Shown here one piece after another: positions 33,701-44,777 of a stretch of DNA of 64,000 nucleotides. A model generated the notes under the pieces. It saw only the letters and a list, made by a program, of their open reading frames with translations. It was not told the DNA's origin and made no database searches. Numbering within the stretch: position 1 is the first letter of the stretch; every line of letters begins with the position of its first letter. Origin of the DNA: Begonia masoniana (taxonomy: Eukaryota > Streptophyta > Magnoliopsida > Cucurbitales > Begoniaceae); the NCBI GenBank assembly GCA_022432975.1, contig CM039514.1, positions 8,415,519 to 8,479,518 of the forward strand, in the 5' to 3' direction. The translations under genes and the position numbers were made by a program.

Positions 33701-35189
33701 TCATCACAGACATTTCCTTACTCTTCTTCGAAGCTTGAAAGGTATGTTTCAACTTACCAGGGGGTTGAAAACTAACTACTCCGGTTCTACAATCAATTGT
33801 GGCGTGGTGTTTAAACAACCAGTCCATACCTAGGATTACATCAAATCCTATTATATCCATAATTATAAGATCAGCAGGTAGACTTACATTCCCTACTAAC
33901 ACATTGCTATCTAGCATCACTTGGTCAGAGTGCATGTTTTCCCCAGAGGGTAAGGCAACATTAAACACATGCATGGAAGGGGTAAACTGTACATCTAATT
34001 TATTGGCAAAAGTAGATGCTATAAATGAGTGCGTTGCACCAGAGTCTAATAAAGTGAAAGCAGGTACTGAATTGATCAATATAGTACCTGACACTACAGC
34101 AGGCTGTTCCTCTTCTCCTGACTCTACCATTGAGAATATCCTCGGTTTAACCATAGCAGGGCCACTCTTAGGGATTGGACAGTCTCTAACCATGTGTCCT
34201 GTCTTGTTACAGTTGAAGCATCGAAGGACTCTGGGCTTGGTGCAGTCCTTGAACGAATGCCCGACCTCCTCACAATTGAAACACCTTCTAGAAGTCCACC
34301 TACACTCCCCCGGGTGATTCTTCAAACACGTTGGACATTGGGGAAAATTCTTGACCTTCTGTATTTTTCTTCCTGCTTCCTTGCTATTTTGGCCTTCACT
34401 TGGCCTCTTCATTCCCTTCTGCTGGTGTGGCTGGTTAAACCTTTGCGGGGTCTCCTTTGGTCCAGCACACTTCCTTTCAGCCTCTTCCACTTCCAGAGCA
34501 GTGGACACTACTTCACTTAATGTCAAACCCTTTATACCGCAGAATTTTACTCCTCGGTAAATTTCTGGCTTCAATCCATGCACAAACTTAAACACCTTAT
34601 CTTCATCCCTGGGGGCAAAATGTCCAGCAAATCTGGACAGAGACTCAAACTGCTTACTGTACTCGGCCACAGACCCTGTCTGCTTCAAGTTGAGGAACTC
34701 CAATTTTTTTGCGGTTTGGACAGTACTGTTAAAATATTTCTCATAGAAAGCATCCTTGAATTGTGACCAAGGCATGGTCAGAACATCTGTGGTGGTCTCT
34801 ATTGTCTCCCACCAGAGTTGAGCTTCACCAGCAAGATGGAAGGTTGCCAACGTGACCTTGTCTTCTTCTCCTATGCTGGCACACCTAAACATACTTTCAA
34901 TCTTTCTAAGCCATCCTTCAGCTATGACTGGATCCGTTGACTGTCCATCAAATGTGGGTGGTCTAAGTCTCCTAAACCTATCTCCAGAATGCTCACCACC
35001 AGGACCCGAGTTGGCACTTCCTTGTGCTTCTCGATTCAACAGCACCCCTAATTGATCGGATTGTTGACGCACTATGTCAGTCTGTTGGCGCATCAACTCA
35101 GTCAGTTGTCTGATCACACTAGAGTCCTCCTCACGTCTTGGACTTGGTACCTCTCTTGGTATCCTCGGTCTTCCTGGTCGTCTAGCCAT
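30705..35189 (-). CDS. gag-pol: Tekay-type gag-pol polyprotein with chromodomain
   Basis: 1494 residues in one frame, no stop. Order: gag (about 60-230, with [12 protein letters not shown] and [10 protein letters not shown]); a C-X2-C-X3-H-X3-C motif (285-296) followed by two CCHC knuckles (303-316 and 324-337); aspartic protease DSGATHS (382-388); reverse transcriptase with FIDDILIYS (717-725); RNase H with [13 protein letters not shown]; integrase with H..H..C..C zinc finger (HPGSTKM, CLCCQ) and D-D-E core ([29 protein letters not shown]). The C-terminus ([29 protein letters not shown]) has the chromodomain fold typical of Tekay chromoviruses, thought to steer integration to heterochromatin. 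All catalytic residues I could check are present. The start ATG lies about 140 nt after the PBS. Confidence 0.96.
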   Translation of the reverse strand: MARRPGRPRIPREVPSPRREEDSSVIRQLTELMRQQTDIVRQQSDQLGVLLNREAQGSANSGPGGEHSGDRFRRLRPPTFDGQSTDPVIAEGWLRKIESMFRCASIGEEDKVTLATFHLAGEAQLWWETIETTTDVLTMPWSQFKDAFYEKYFNSTVQTAKKLEFLNLKQTGSVAEYSKQFESLSRFAGHFAPRDEDKVFKFVHGLKPEIYRGVKFCGIKGLTLSEVVSTALEVEEAERKCAGPKETPQRFNQPHQQKGMKRPSEGQNSKEAGRKIQKVKNFPQCPTCLKNHPGECRWTSRRCFNCEEVGHSFKDCTKPRVLRCFNCNKTGHMVRDCPIPKSGPAMVKPRIFSMVESGEEEQPAVVSGTILINSVPAFTLLDSGATHSFIASTFANKLDVQFTPSMHVFNVALPSGENMHSDQVMLDSNVLVGNVSLPADLIIMDIIGFDVILGMDWLFKHHATIDCRTGVVSFQPPGKLKHTFQASKKSKEMSVMTSIATRPSLCREYSCFLASVLDTQHIGKSSPRDVLAVQDFPEVFLDDLPGLPPDREIEFVVDVYPGAEPVSKNPYRLAPTELKELKKQLEDLLEKGFIRPSFSPWGAPVLFVKKKDGSMRMCIDYRELNKLTVKNKYPLPRIDDLFDQLRGARVFSKIDLRSGYYQLKVKTEDIPKTAFRTRYGHYEFLVMSFGLTNAPAAFMDLMNRVFHEYLDKFVIVFIDDILIYSRTKEDHARHLNLVLGVLKQHQLYAKFSKCEFWLDRVHFLGHVISGDGLSVDPAKVQAVREWPQPKNATDIRSFLGLAGYYRKFIEGFSKIATPLTKLTRKNVKYTWTDECELSFQTLKQKLTNAPILTLPVEGGKYSIYCDASKIGLGCVLMQDGKVIAYASRQLKTHEKNYPTHDLELAAVVFALKIWRHYLYGQSCEIFSDYKSLKYIFTQKELNMRQRRWLEFVKDYDFEIKYHPGKANVVADALSRVATSAPTMSFSMPLALESEFRRFNLEAVSSVSAILSAITLRPTILEKIKEAQSNDDDCNKFKSSIDSTDKSDFNYSSDGILKFRNRWFVPANVELRKEILSEAHSSRLSIHPGSTKMYRDLKQHFWWPGMKRSVAEYVGSCLCCQQVKAEHQRPAGTLQPLPVPEWKWEQVTMDFVTGLPRTAKGHDAIWVIVDRLTKSAHFLPMKMTYSMDQLAELYVHEIVRLHGVPSIIVSDRDARFTSKFWKSLHKAMGTQLSFSTAFHPQTDGQSERTIQILEDMLRACVLDFQGSWSKYLALVEFSYNNSFQATIRMAPYEALYGRKCRSPLYWNEVGEAQLLGPDIVQRTVEKVALIRQRILTAQSRQKCYADKRRRELEFEVGDEVFLKVSPFKGVVRFGKRGKLNPRFIGPFIISKKFGKTAYQLQLPVSMDGVHNVFHVSMLKKCVRDPSQIVEQQSIEVQPTLSYEEKPAKILDFAVKVLRNKEIPLVKVLWHNQNLEETTWERQQDMMDQYPELFRY

Positions 35190-35327
35190 ATGCTAAATTC
35201 CTGGACAGGGTTAAGTATGCTCGTAAATATCTAATAACTAAGGTCAAGGTAAACACTTACAGTTGTTGGAGCACTTCCATGCAATGATTGGCACTGATGA
35301 GTAATCTTTTGAACGGTTTAACTGAAT

Positions 35328-35340
35328 GTCTCTGATACCA
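35328..35340 (-). other. Primer-binding site (initiator Met tRNA) of the young Tekay element
   Basis: Minus strand TGGTATCAGAGAC, separated by three bases from the 5' LTR end at 35344. Confidence 0.9.
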
Positions 35341-35343
35341 ACC

Positions 35344-37846
35344 TGTAACGCCCCGAGTTATCTGAACCCGGTTCGTTACCACTAACGCAAACATCACCAA
35401 GAACTCTCGGAGCAATTTACAATTTCACTCGAGGATCAAGATTTGATGCTTATTAAAACCTAAAAATGTTTAAAACTTGCAGCGGAAAATCATTTAGACA
35501 AGATGTGAATTAATAAAAACTGTAAAATAATGTTTGAAAGAATCAGTTGAAGTGTCAAGGAATAATTAGTTGAAGGAAGTAAAAGTTTAAATCGTTAAAT
35601 ACCGATGGGGTGACAGAGGTCAAACGCCCCTGCCGACGACTAGTCAACGGAATAAGCCATATATAAATAACATGCTTCTGCCGATGACGTCACGACTCAA
35701 ACACAGCTGCCGACGACTAGTCAACGGAATAGGCCATATATAAATAACAGGCTTCTGCCGATGACGTCACGACTCAAACACAGCTGCCGACGACTAGTCA
35801 ACGGAATAGGCCATATATAAATAACAGGCTTCTGCCGATGACGTCACGACTCAAACACAACTGCCGACGACTAGTCAACGGAATAGGCCATATATAAATA
35901 ACAGGCTTCTGCCGATGACGTCACGACTCAAACACAACTGCCGACGACTAGTCAACGGAATAGGCCATATATAAATAACAGGCTTCTGCCGATGACGTCA
36001 CGACTCAAACACAACTGCCGACGACTAGTCAACGGAATAGGCCATATATAAATAACAGGCTTCTGCCGATGACGTCACGACTCAAACACAACTGCCGACG
36101 ACTAGTCAACGGAATAGGCCATATATAAATAACAGGCTTCTGCCGATGACGTCAGCAGGATAACTTAATTATCCAGCTTCTCCTGCCGGTGACGTCAGCC
36201 AGATAAACCCATTATCTAACTTCTGCCGATTGCTAAACGGCTAAGCAGAATGTCCTACTTATGCCGATGACGTCAGCAGGATAACTTAATTATCCAGCTT
36301 CTGCCGATACGTGCTTATCACGTGACTTTTAAAACGTATGCCGATAGAAGGCAAGTTTACTGCTTATCAACTACCGGTAGGACAACAAAACAACTACTCT
36401 TCTCCTGCCGATAGACTTTACCAAACAACATCAAATAGACGTATTACTCAACTTCATATCGATGGACTGAACAATTTGACAGTAAACTTGACTAACAATT
36501 GGACTCAACATTTTACCAAAACTCATTCTAAAACACCTCAATTCATTGTATTACTCAAATTCCGTAAAATCAGCATTCTAGAAATTCAACAGGACACTAA
36601 CATCAAAAATTCTAAAATGTATTCAAAAGGTTGCAATCTCTACTGTTATAAAAATTCAACATACTCAGACTAAATCATTGTCAATTAATTTCTCATATCT
36701 GCAGACATCAGTTAATCCGCCTCAACAGTTTGCCGAATCAGAACATGAGAGTACTCCTCCAACCACATCTATTCATTTGCACGATCAAGGAAATCACCTG
36801 CTATATTCTCAACACCTACATCACAAAACTCATCTATTAGCCTAATGCTAAGTAAGCAGAGCAATAAATGATGGAAGTACAGAGATATGCAAATCCTAAA
36901 TATGCAATTTCTACATTCCTCTTCCTCAGTTATATTGCATTCATTCAACCGGTCTGATGATCCCTGATACAATGGGAGGTGGATCAGCTTTCCCAGGGTA
37001 TGAATCCACATATATGTCACTTAAGGGGTGGATTAGTTCCCTTAACAGATGATTGATCCCTGATACAATGGGAGGTGGATCGGTTTTTCCCAAGGTATGA
37101 ATCCAATTATGTTCGATTAAGGAGCGGATTAATTCCCTTAAAAATGTATTGTCCCAATCTGTTCACAACTCACCATGCTACTTCATGTAAATTCATTTTC
37201 GTTTTTCTTTCCAAAATATGATGCATGGCAATTGAAATGAAACATACTTTCATGCATACAAGAAAATCCTAGTGTTTTGTGATGTAGGCCCGAAGGCAAA
37301 TACAAACTCTACTTACCTGGCCCTCCTGGAATTACTTGGTTGCTAGCTACTTCGGTTTAGCTCAAACCTAAAATCGTAGGCAGTATGTTAGTTATACTTC
37401 ATTCTAAACAATCCAGGAGTTTAAGGAAATAAATTATGGAGTTCGGATCTTCGTGCATTCCCATTTCACAGAAACCCGAATCTATACCAAATCATAGCGT
37501 TTTCCTCGAAACTTCATACATTGTATTCCCTCAGCTTTCTAACTACTAAAATCACAAGAAGACGAGGAGAGTTCACCTAGGTTGAAGGAGAATCGAACAG
37601 GGGAATCGCCTGGAGAATCCTGCTGCTCGAGCTGAAAAACCGAGAGGAAATGAGGGAAAGGGTGGCGGCTACCGTGAAATAACTCAAAACCTCTTTCCTT
37701 AAATACGTTATCCACTTTTTAAATTTCCAATTACTCATATGCCCTTGTCTAGTCATCCACCAACCCTACATTTAATATTGCCATATAAAATGCACCATTA
37801 GCTACAAGAGATAGAGAATTGGTCTATATAAAAACCGGGTATTACA
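35344..37846 (-). repeat. 5' LTR (2503 bp) of the young Tekay element
   Basis: Exactly the same length as the 3' LTR at a constant offset of 7177 bp, with three substitutions seen by eye and no indels. It carries the 77-bp array at 35634-36155 and the putative intron borders at 36816 and 37316. It would drive the genomic RNA, starting near 37670 by analogy with the TATTTAAG box. Confidence 0.95.
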
Positions 37847-39311
37847 ATCTTCTATGTGAGAAGTAGTTTGTTGAGTATGCCTTGTGCCGGAAAGAGTCAA
37901 CAGATTCGGCAGTTTGGCTATCTAATTTGACTGCGTTTAAAATTTCATTTTTCTATGTTTGAGAAAGAAAGTTGTCCCAGCAGCCTTTAAGGCTTCTTGT
38001 AAAACCACTAATAATAAAGATAGAAATATCTCTATCTTTGTTTTGAGATGCTCTACAAACACTAAAGTACATCATCATTTTGAGAAGTACTTCATATATT
38101 TGATATTCAGATAAACCATCTATATTCTATTCATAAATAGTTTTAGCTGAATAGGCTGTTTGACTTTTGAAAAAGTTTTCTTCCCATAATAAATAAGGGG
38201 GAGTAGGTCTAGGATAATAGGTTATTCTAACCAAATCTCCGCCTGGAGTATCTTTATACTTAACTTGATTAAGAGAGAAAGTTGGATCAGGATAAGACGC
38301 TTTTTCTATATTTGAAAAAGAGTGTTGTAGTTCTTGAATTTTTTCGAAATCAAAGTCAAAGCTTTGGTCATTATTTGAATATGATGATGGTTGTTGGCTA
38401 ATAGTTGTAATGTCAACAGATTTTAATCTCTTCACTAATTCATCCATGAATTCATTATCTTTATTCGGATTTTTAAAATTAAAATTTGATAAAAATATTG
38501 GAGATTTTAAATCAGGTTGACTTATTATTAAGTCTTTTGTTCCAGAGGTAGATGCTAAATCTTTAGTTTCATGTTTGTTTTTCTCAACATCGGTCAGTTT
38601 ATCTATTTGTTTTTCAATTCTTTGAAGTTGATTACCAACTGTTCTAAGATTTATATTGGTATAATTAATTTGTTTAATAATAGTATTTTCTTTCTCATTT
38701 TCAGATTGAGAAAGATCTACAAGAGGAATTGCTTCTATTGTAGATGTTGGATTACTTAATTTGATTGGTTCTAAAGGAGGATGAATCGACTTTGAAGACC
38801 CAGATTTTGAAGTCCAAGTAATTTGATATCTTTCATAATCTTCCAATGTATAAATACCAGAAGGATTTTTTGAATTAATAAATTCATTCCAAAACCATTG
38901 AAAGAAAGTTTTAATTAGTTGTTCTTTTTAAAGAATTGAATAATATTGTTCTTTGAGTAGCTTAAATTGAAAAGGGGTATATCTTTTAGCTAACCATTCT
39001 CGAAACCTTTGGTTTGATGGTTTTTGGTATTCTAAGCTTAAAAGCTTTCTATATATTGATCCTGGTGTAAAATCCATTAGATATTAAAGTTCATTTCAGA
39101 TGCTGTTGGTGACTCAGCATTTTGTTTATAAATCCCATAAGGAATTTGTTAATCAGAAATGTGTATTTTTTTTCAATATTTAGGGAGTCCGTTTCTACTT
39201 TTGAATTGCCAGAAATAGAATGTCTAGAGTTGGAAGGATCAGACACTCTATATGGAAGAAGGCTTAATCGAGATGACATACTCCTAGACAATGATATTTT
39301 CCTTGTAAGTT
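37847..39311 (-). pseudogene. Endogenous caulimovirid: region between movement protein and capsid core (copy A)
   Basis: It continues the viral polyprotein upstream of the Tekay insertion. It includes a 239-codon open stretch (38127-38846) with an acidic/coiled-coil-like middle, and before it the motif WLAKRYTPFQFKLLKEQYY (about 38960-39020), which I recognise from petuvirus/florendovirus-type polyproteins. Several stops and frame changes interrupt it. It joins the capsid part at 28166 across the transposon. Not functional. Confidence 0.75.
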
Positions 39312-39357
39312 CGGGAGTAAATTTGATTACAATATTTCCATCCTCAGTTTGAATTAT

Positions 39358-40123
39358 TTAATCTATTTGATTATTAATAATTGGTTGAGGAATTATAGCT
39401 TTGGGAATGGTCCAAGTTGAAGGGAAAATTACTTCTTCCCAATCAATTAGACGGGGAATAACAACATTTGTAGATAATAGATTACTTTCTATTACCATTG
39501 TTTTTCCGGGAATTTCTCTTAAAATAGCATTTGGACACAAAATATTCATAACTTTGTAATTGATCCTATAAATGACAGCAATGGTTTCAGATCCTAGAAG
39601 GAAATCATAACCATGAGTTTGAATGTTTAAAGTGATAGCTTCAAACAAATTTGGATCTGTTAACGATAGATTTAAATTAGGAAAAACATTAAAGTATATT
39701 GGTCCATGACAAAGCCTTGTTTCAATAACTCCCATTTGGGGAATTTTTCCAATTTTGACTTCTTGCATCTCTAAGATTTGCAAGAATACTAGCATTTAAA
39801 TCGGGTAAAGTTAAATGTTTAAAAGTAATTTGGATTAATCTTATATGAATATATTTATATTTTCGTAAATATCTTTGAATATCATTTAAACTTAGAAGTT
39901 TAATGGTTTTTTCTGTTGTATCTAAACAAATTGTTTGTTCAGATGTTTTGATAGCACTTTTGAAAAGGAATTCAAGTCTTTCTATATTATAAATTTCTTT
40001 GGATTCGACTTCAGGAATAGTCCATTGGTTTAATTGTTGTTTTTGAGAGAACTCAACTATTTGTTCGTTTTTTGTAGAACTATTTGATAAAGTAGCAAGA
40101 TCAGAAAAATTCATAATTTTCAA
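39358..40123 (-). pseudogene. Endogenous caulimovirid: movement protein (30K type), frameshifted
   Basis: The start is the ATG at 40123. Two overlapping frames (40123-39722 and 39795-39358) together cover a 30K-superfamily movement protein of the caulimovirid kind. Recognisable segments are YIHIRLIQITFKHLT, ILANLRDAR, GPIYFNVFPNLNLSL and a GS-type AVIYRINYKVMN block. This protein class lets virus move through plasmodesmata. The frame break around 39722-39795 and the lack of a joined downstream frame make it inactive. Confidence 0.85.
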
Positions 40124-41690
40124 AAGTTAATTCATTAATGAATAAGCAAATAAACCTTTTTAAAACTAATCTTTAAATTATAATTTGAAATAATATAATA
40201 GACCTTATTGATAACAGATTTCCATCTTATTTATTTCTTTGATTTGCCCGTATTGATTTATTGATAACACCGTATTGTTCCTCTAATTCTTTCTATGTAA
40301 AATCTACGATTTACCCATATTAACACGATCTATCTCAGAGAGACTAATTTCATAATACTATAGAATAATTCTTCAATCATGTAATTATGAAAAACGCCTA
40401 TAGCCAAACCACGGCAAAACGACAACAACCCCAACGAGATCAACGAAGAATAAATTCTAAAGTATTATCAAATCATAGTGTTCATATTGGACGCAGATAG
40501 ACACGGAAAGAATTAGAAGAGACTTATTGGTGAAATCAACTCATCTTATTGGTAAAACCAAGTATTGACAGAAATAAATTATCGTATTGGCTATTACAAA
40601 TATCAAATTATATTATAAAGATTAATCTTAAAACCTTTTTGCATTATTCATTCCATGAATTAACAATTGTTTAGCCTGCCATACCAGGCTCTGACACAAA
40701 ATAGGGGGAGGATCTTTAAAACAACAAGACAAACTAGAAAATTAAATGAAAGATACTTTATTAAACAGAAGTAGAGAAAACTTACAAGTAGAAAGCGCAC
40801 AATCACACTAGAGTTTTTACAGGAGAGAGAAGACAAACTCTAAAAACTTGAAGAGAAAATACAAACAAAGGCTTCTTTATATAGAGAAGCTAAAGTAAAA
40901 AGACAAAAACTTAATCATCATGGATGACGTTTTTGAGAGCTAGTGGATGCATTGTTGTTGGATTCCACTGGTTGCTTTTGTTTTTTATTGGCTAGTGCTT
41001 TCTTTTATTTTGCTTTATCTTTTGCTTGGTCGAGCCACCAATTTTCTAACTCCCATCTGGATGGTGGTGCTGGAATAGCTTTTTGATAAGGTTCCCATAA
41101 CTTTGAAGTAGTCATTATTGTTGAATTGGTGAGAGAGATGAACTAGTGGATGTTGTAGGATCCACTGTTTTTGGTTCTAATAATTGTTTGAAATGAGCTC
41201 TTTCTTGGATTGAGTCTCTTTCACGCTCTTAGGTTGAAAATTCATAGAGCCATTTTGGAAAATGCTATTTTAGCTTAGTTGGCCTATTTCTTTTTGAAAT
41301 AGTAATATTAGAAGGATTAAGCTAACATGTCATGTTGAGTTCGGCTGCTGTCTCATAGAACCCCATAGAAAATAATCTTCAGGGGTCCACATTTGTTTAC
41401 GAATAAGATCAATTTTGAATTCAGCATACTCGTCACGACTTTGCTGATGTATATAACACCATCAATTTCTCTTTTGAACCACTTTCTATACTTTTTGTCT
41501 CCTTTAGCAGTGACATCTTTGATTTCATCCAAGAACACCTGAATGACTGGGTGGTAGCGTCTAATTGGAAAAGGATGACCATGTCAAGGTCTCCAATACA
41601 TTAGTCTTTGAAAAGGTCTTAAAGTAACCTGATTTCTTTTGGAAATTGGAAATGCTCGTCCCCAAAAAGGATTATAATTAGCTGCGGCTA
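40124..41690 (-). promoter_or_regulatory. Pararetroviral intergenic region: TATA box, poly(A) signal, degenerate PBS
   Basis: On the minus strand, in order: TATATAAAG at 40875-40883, AATAAA at 40757-40762, and a tRNA-Met primer site at 40687-40699 (TTGTGTCAGAGCC, two mismatches to the canonical sequence). The movement-protein ATG follows at 40123. This is the expected caulimovirid layout: pregenomic promoter, terminally redundant poly(A) signal, primer site, leader, first ORF. The segment from 40920 to 41690 still shows decayed coding traces of ORF2. Confidence 0.7.
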
Positions 41691-42685
41691 CTTCGTCTCT
41701 ATGTCTTACAACTTCTTCCCCTCGATCCATCACTGTATTTTCTTTTTTCCTTTGTGTTTTGAGTGATACTTTTGAGAAAACTCAATAAAAGAGTCCCAGA
41801 GATCCTCTTGAGTTAGAATTATATCATCTTCTGGATTTTGAGATTCGCCAAGTAGAACAGAAAATGCTCTTGCACCTGATCCGATACCTGATTGCATGGA
41901 AGAATCAGAATCACTATCAGCTTCAAGCTCATCTGTTGCAAACATTTGATTTTTGATAGTCTCTAACAATTTGATATGATATTCTTGAGAAGATAATCCA
42001 GAATACTGTTGTTTGAGATCCTGTTTCAGTTTTTGAATCATGTTGAGCGATTCATTGTGAGATTGCTCTTTGACAGTTTTGTAAAACTGAACAGCTTTGG
42101 TAATTTTGGAAAAACAGGCTTCAGTATCAAATCGAGCCCACCATTTGATATAAAAATTCCTTTGAATTTCGGGAATCCCCAGATGATCTTTATCTAGTTC
42201 AAGATTTCATTGCCATATCCAGTTGATTTGAAATTCTGTGTAGAACCATAACAAATCTTGGCCCATAAAAATATTTTTGTTTCCACAAAGATCAGGATGA
42301 TATTCAGACCAAGTTAAATAGGTCTCTTGGATTTTCTTTGGAAATATAGTGATCTCAGGAGAGTGACTTTGCCACAAGTGTAAAGCCCCCTAACCCGCCC
42401 CGGCTCGGTGCGTTACTTTGCAAACAAATCTCGCGTTTAAAACGAATTTTAAAATAATTTTTGATAAAATTTTGACTCGATATTTCAGGTTTTTCGGACC
42501 CTCGAAAATGGTTGGAAAACGTGCCAAAAATACGTGCAAAACGTGTCAGAAAATATCAGGTAAAACAATATTTGAAGATCGAAAATTTTAAAAAAACCAA
42601 TCTGGCCCTGTCTGGTCGGCGCGCGTGCGCACCGCGTGCGCCTACTGCGCGCGCGCGCGCCATAGCTTATGCACATGCGCTGATT

Positions 42686-42790
42686 GATCGCCGCCTAGCG
42701 GCGATCGATCGGCACCCTCTCGGGTGCACGATCGGGCTACAGGAGCCCCTGCCGATCGATCGGCGCTGCTGATCGATCGGCGCTGCTGGG
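42686..42790. repeat. Cluster of GC-rich palindromes in LTR family 3
   Basis: GATCGCCGC-CTA-GCGGCGATC (42686-42706) is a perfect hairpin. GCACCC-TCTC-GGGTGC and repeated GCCGATCGATCGGC palindromes follow. The inverted inner copy keeps the same set at 47206-47320. Confidence 0.88.
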
Positions 42791-44777
42791 CGGTGCGCGC
42801 GCCCTTTTCGACCAATTCCACTTTTCTTCCACTTTTTCCCAAGCCAAACACTTCCAAATTTTTCAAAATTTTTACCATACATTCCCGACATCCCCGACTC
42901 TGTGCCTCTTAAAAATCTCAAAAAACCGACTTAAAACAGTTAGCGAAAACGTAGAGACAAAAGAACCCGATGTTATATAATTTAAAAACAAAACGAGCAA
43001 TATAACGGCTAAAATTTCCTAAATCCCAAAACCTGGAAAATTCACATTTATAAAACCATCTAAACCGAATCCACAAATGTGTCAAGACCACAAATATTTA
43101 CACCAAGTAAAATCTGACAAAATCAATCCAAAATACTCAACCACGTATCCCCGAAGACCTAGGTCGAGGCGCCCCGACAGCTGCCTGCACCGGCGTGCCC
43201 AGTAAATCTCCGACTGCTCCTAGGCCTGATCTTCACTATCCACCTCACCTGGTTACACCTCATCACCTACACCACAGAACACAAAAAGTAAGCCTAATGC
43301 TTAGCAAGTAGGGAATAACGAATGCAAACACAAACAACACACATGCAACCAATCCTATCACATGCAGTTTCTAACGCTCGGTTGTGCTCATTTCCTTTTC
43401 ATTGCATTAATATGTTTATAAGCAATGTGAATCAATTGTGTACACATCCTATGACCGTCTAGGATGGCCACATATCGATCCACTCTTAGTAAAACCGGAT
43501 GGCATGCTTCCTATGACCGTCTAGGAAGGCTACCAAATTTTACATTCTCGCAATCGATTGTAGAATCCTATGACTGTCTAGGAATTCATACTCTCGATGC
43601 CTTAAGTTTTTGCCAATCTTTTGCCATTCTTTTATCTGATTACCGTTCACACTCACAATGTCAAACAATGCCACCACTTGTATCTAGCGTACTGTAACTC
43701 ATGATGCATGTTTCAAAGATATGTAACACAACACAACAACACAACACAACACGAAACAAAACAACCAACCATAAAACCTTACCATTCTATGGTGTAGGCC
43801 CGAAGACAACGAAAAGATTCCTCTACTTACCTGATTGCTCGGCTCTCGATTGCTCACTTCGTCTAACCAATTCACTCGCTCGATAACCTAACAAATATAA
43901 GAAAATAACTTAGAAAGCTACTAATAAATTCTAAAGGATTTTCTAACCCAAAACTAAACAACACTTAAGACAATTTATCCTCTAAGCTCTAAAACCCGAT
44001 TTTACCCACAATTTTCAGTGTCCAACTTCAAACGGCCATAACTTACTCGTTTTTCAACGGATTTCGACGTGCCACCCCAATCCGTAAACCTCTACACGTC
44101 TACTATCCATTGAAACACTTAAATTAACCAACCAAACACAAAGGCCAATCCGAAAATACAAAAACAGAACCGGTGCATTAAGTGTACAAAACCGGTTTTT
44201 GTATAACTCACACCAAAACTCAAATCTAACCCTAAAAACAACCTAAATTAACCTAATTAATGGTTAAACCATCAAATTTAGAAAGGAACCTAGCCAAGCC
44301 ATAAAATTTTCGGACTTCATGGTTGGGGTTTTCCAAACCCTAACCAAATCCCTCCAAAACTCAATCAAAACTTAAATAACACCTAAATGTATTATTATCA
44401 AAACCCAATTAATTTCTTACCTAAAACTTGAGAAACCTTGAAGAATAAAGGTGGAGAGTTCTCAGCAATGGAGGAGAGCAAAATCGATGGAAGATGAAGG
44501 GGAAAAGAAGAAAAATCACCTTTTAACCTAAACCTTTCTTCACTTTTAATTTTTCTCCTCCCAAGTTTTTATTTTTATAAAATGGCCACTTCTTCTTTCT
44601 TTCTTAAATTCCAACGTGAATTGCATCTTTAAAATCCCACCTTTTCACCTTTTAATTTACTTAATTTTCAATTCAACAACATACACCACCACTAAATCCT
44701 AAGATTTCCTTTAATTTCATCTTCCACTTACACTTCATTCTCACAATCTTAGAAAGTCACTAGGGTAAATGTTAAAT

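Larger units (their letters stand above)
28167..37846 (-). mobile_element. Complete young Tekay-type Ty3/gypsy chromovirus (9680 bp)
   Basis: Two 2503-bp LTRs, a PBS, a polypurine tract and one uninterrupted 1494-codon gag-pol frame. They are flanked by perfect target duplications ATCTT (28162-28166 and 37847-37851). By eye the LTRs differ at three sites, all A/G: in the terminal CACCCC/CGCCCC, in GATACT/GATGCT and in AGGCC/AAGCC. It is inserted in endogenous pararetrovirus sequence. Every part needed for transposition is present, so it may still be active or be recently so. Confidence 0.96.

Noticed and set aside
33334..34520. Plus-strand open frames of 134, 172 and 108 codons
   Set aside because: They are antisense shadows of the intact gag-pol gene.
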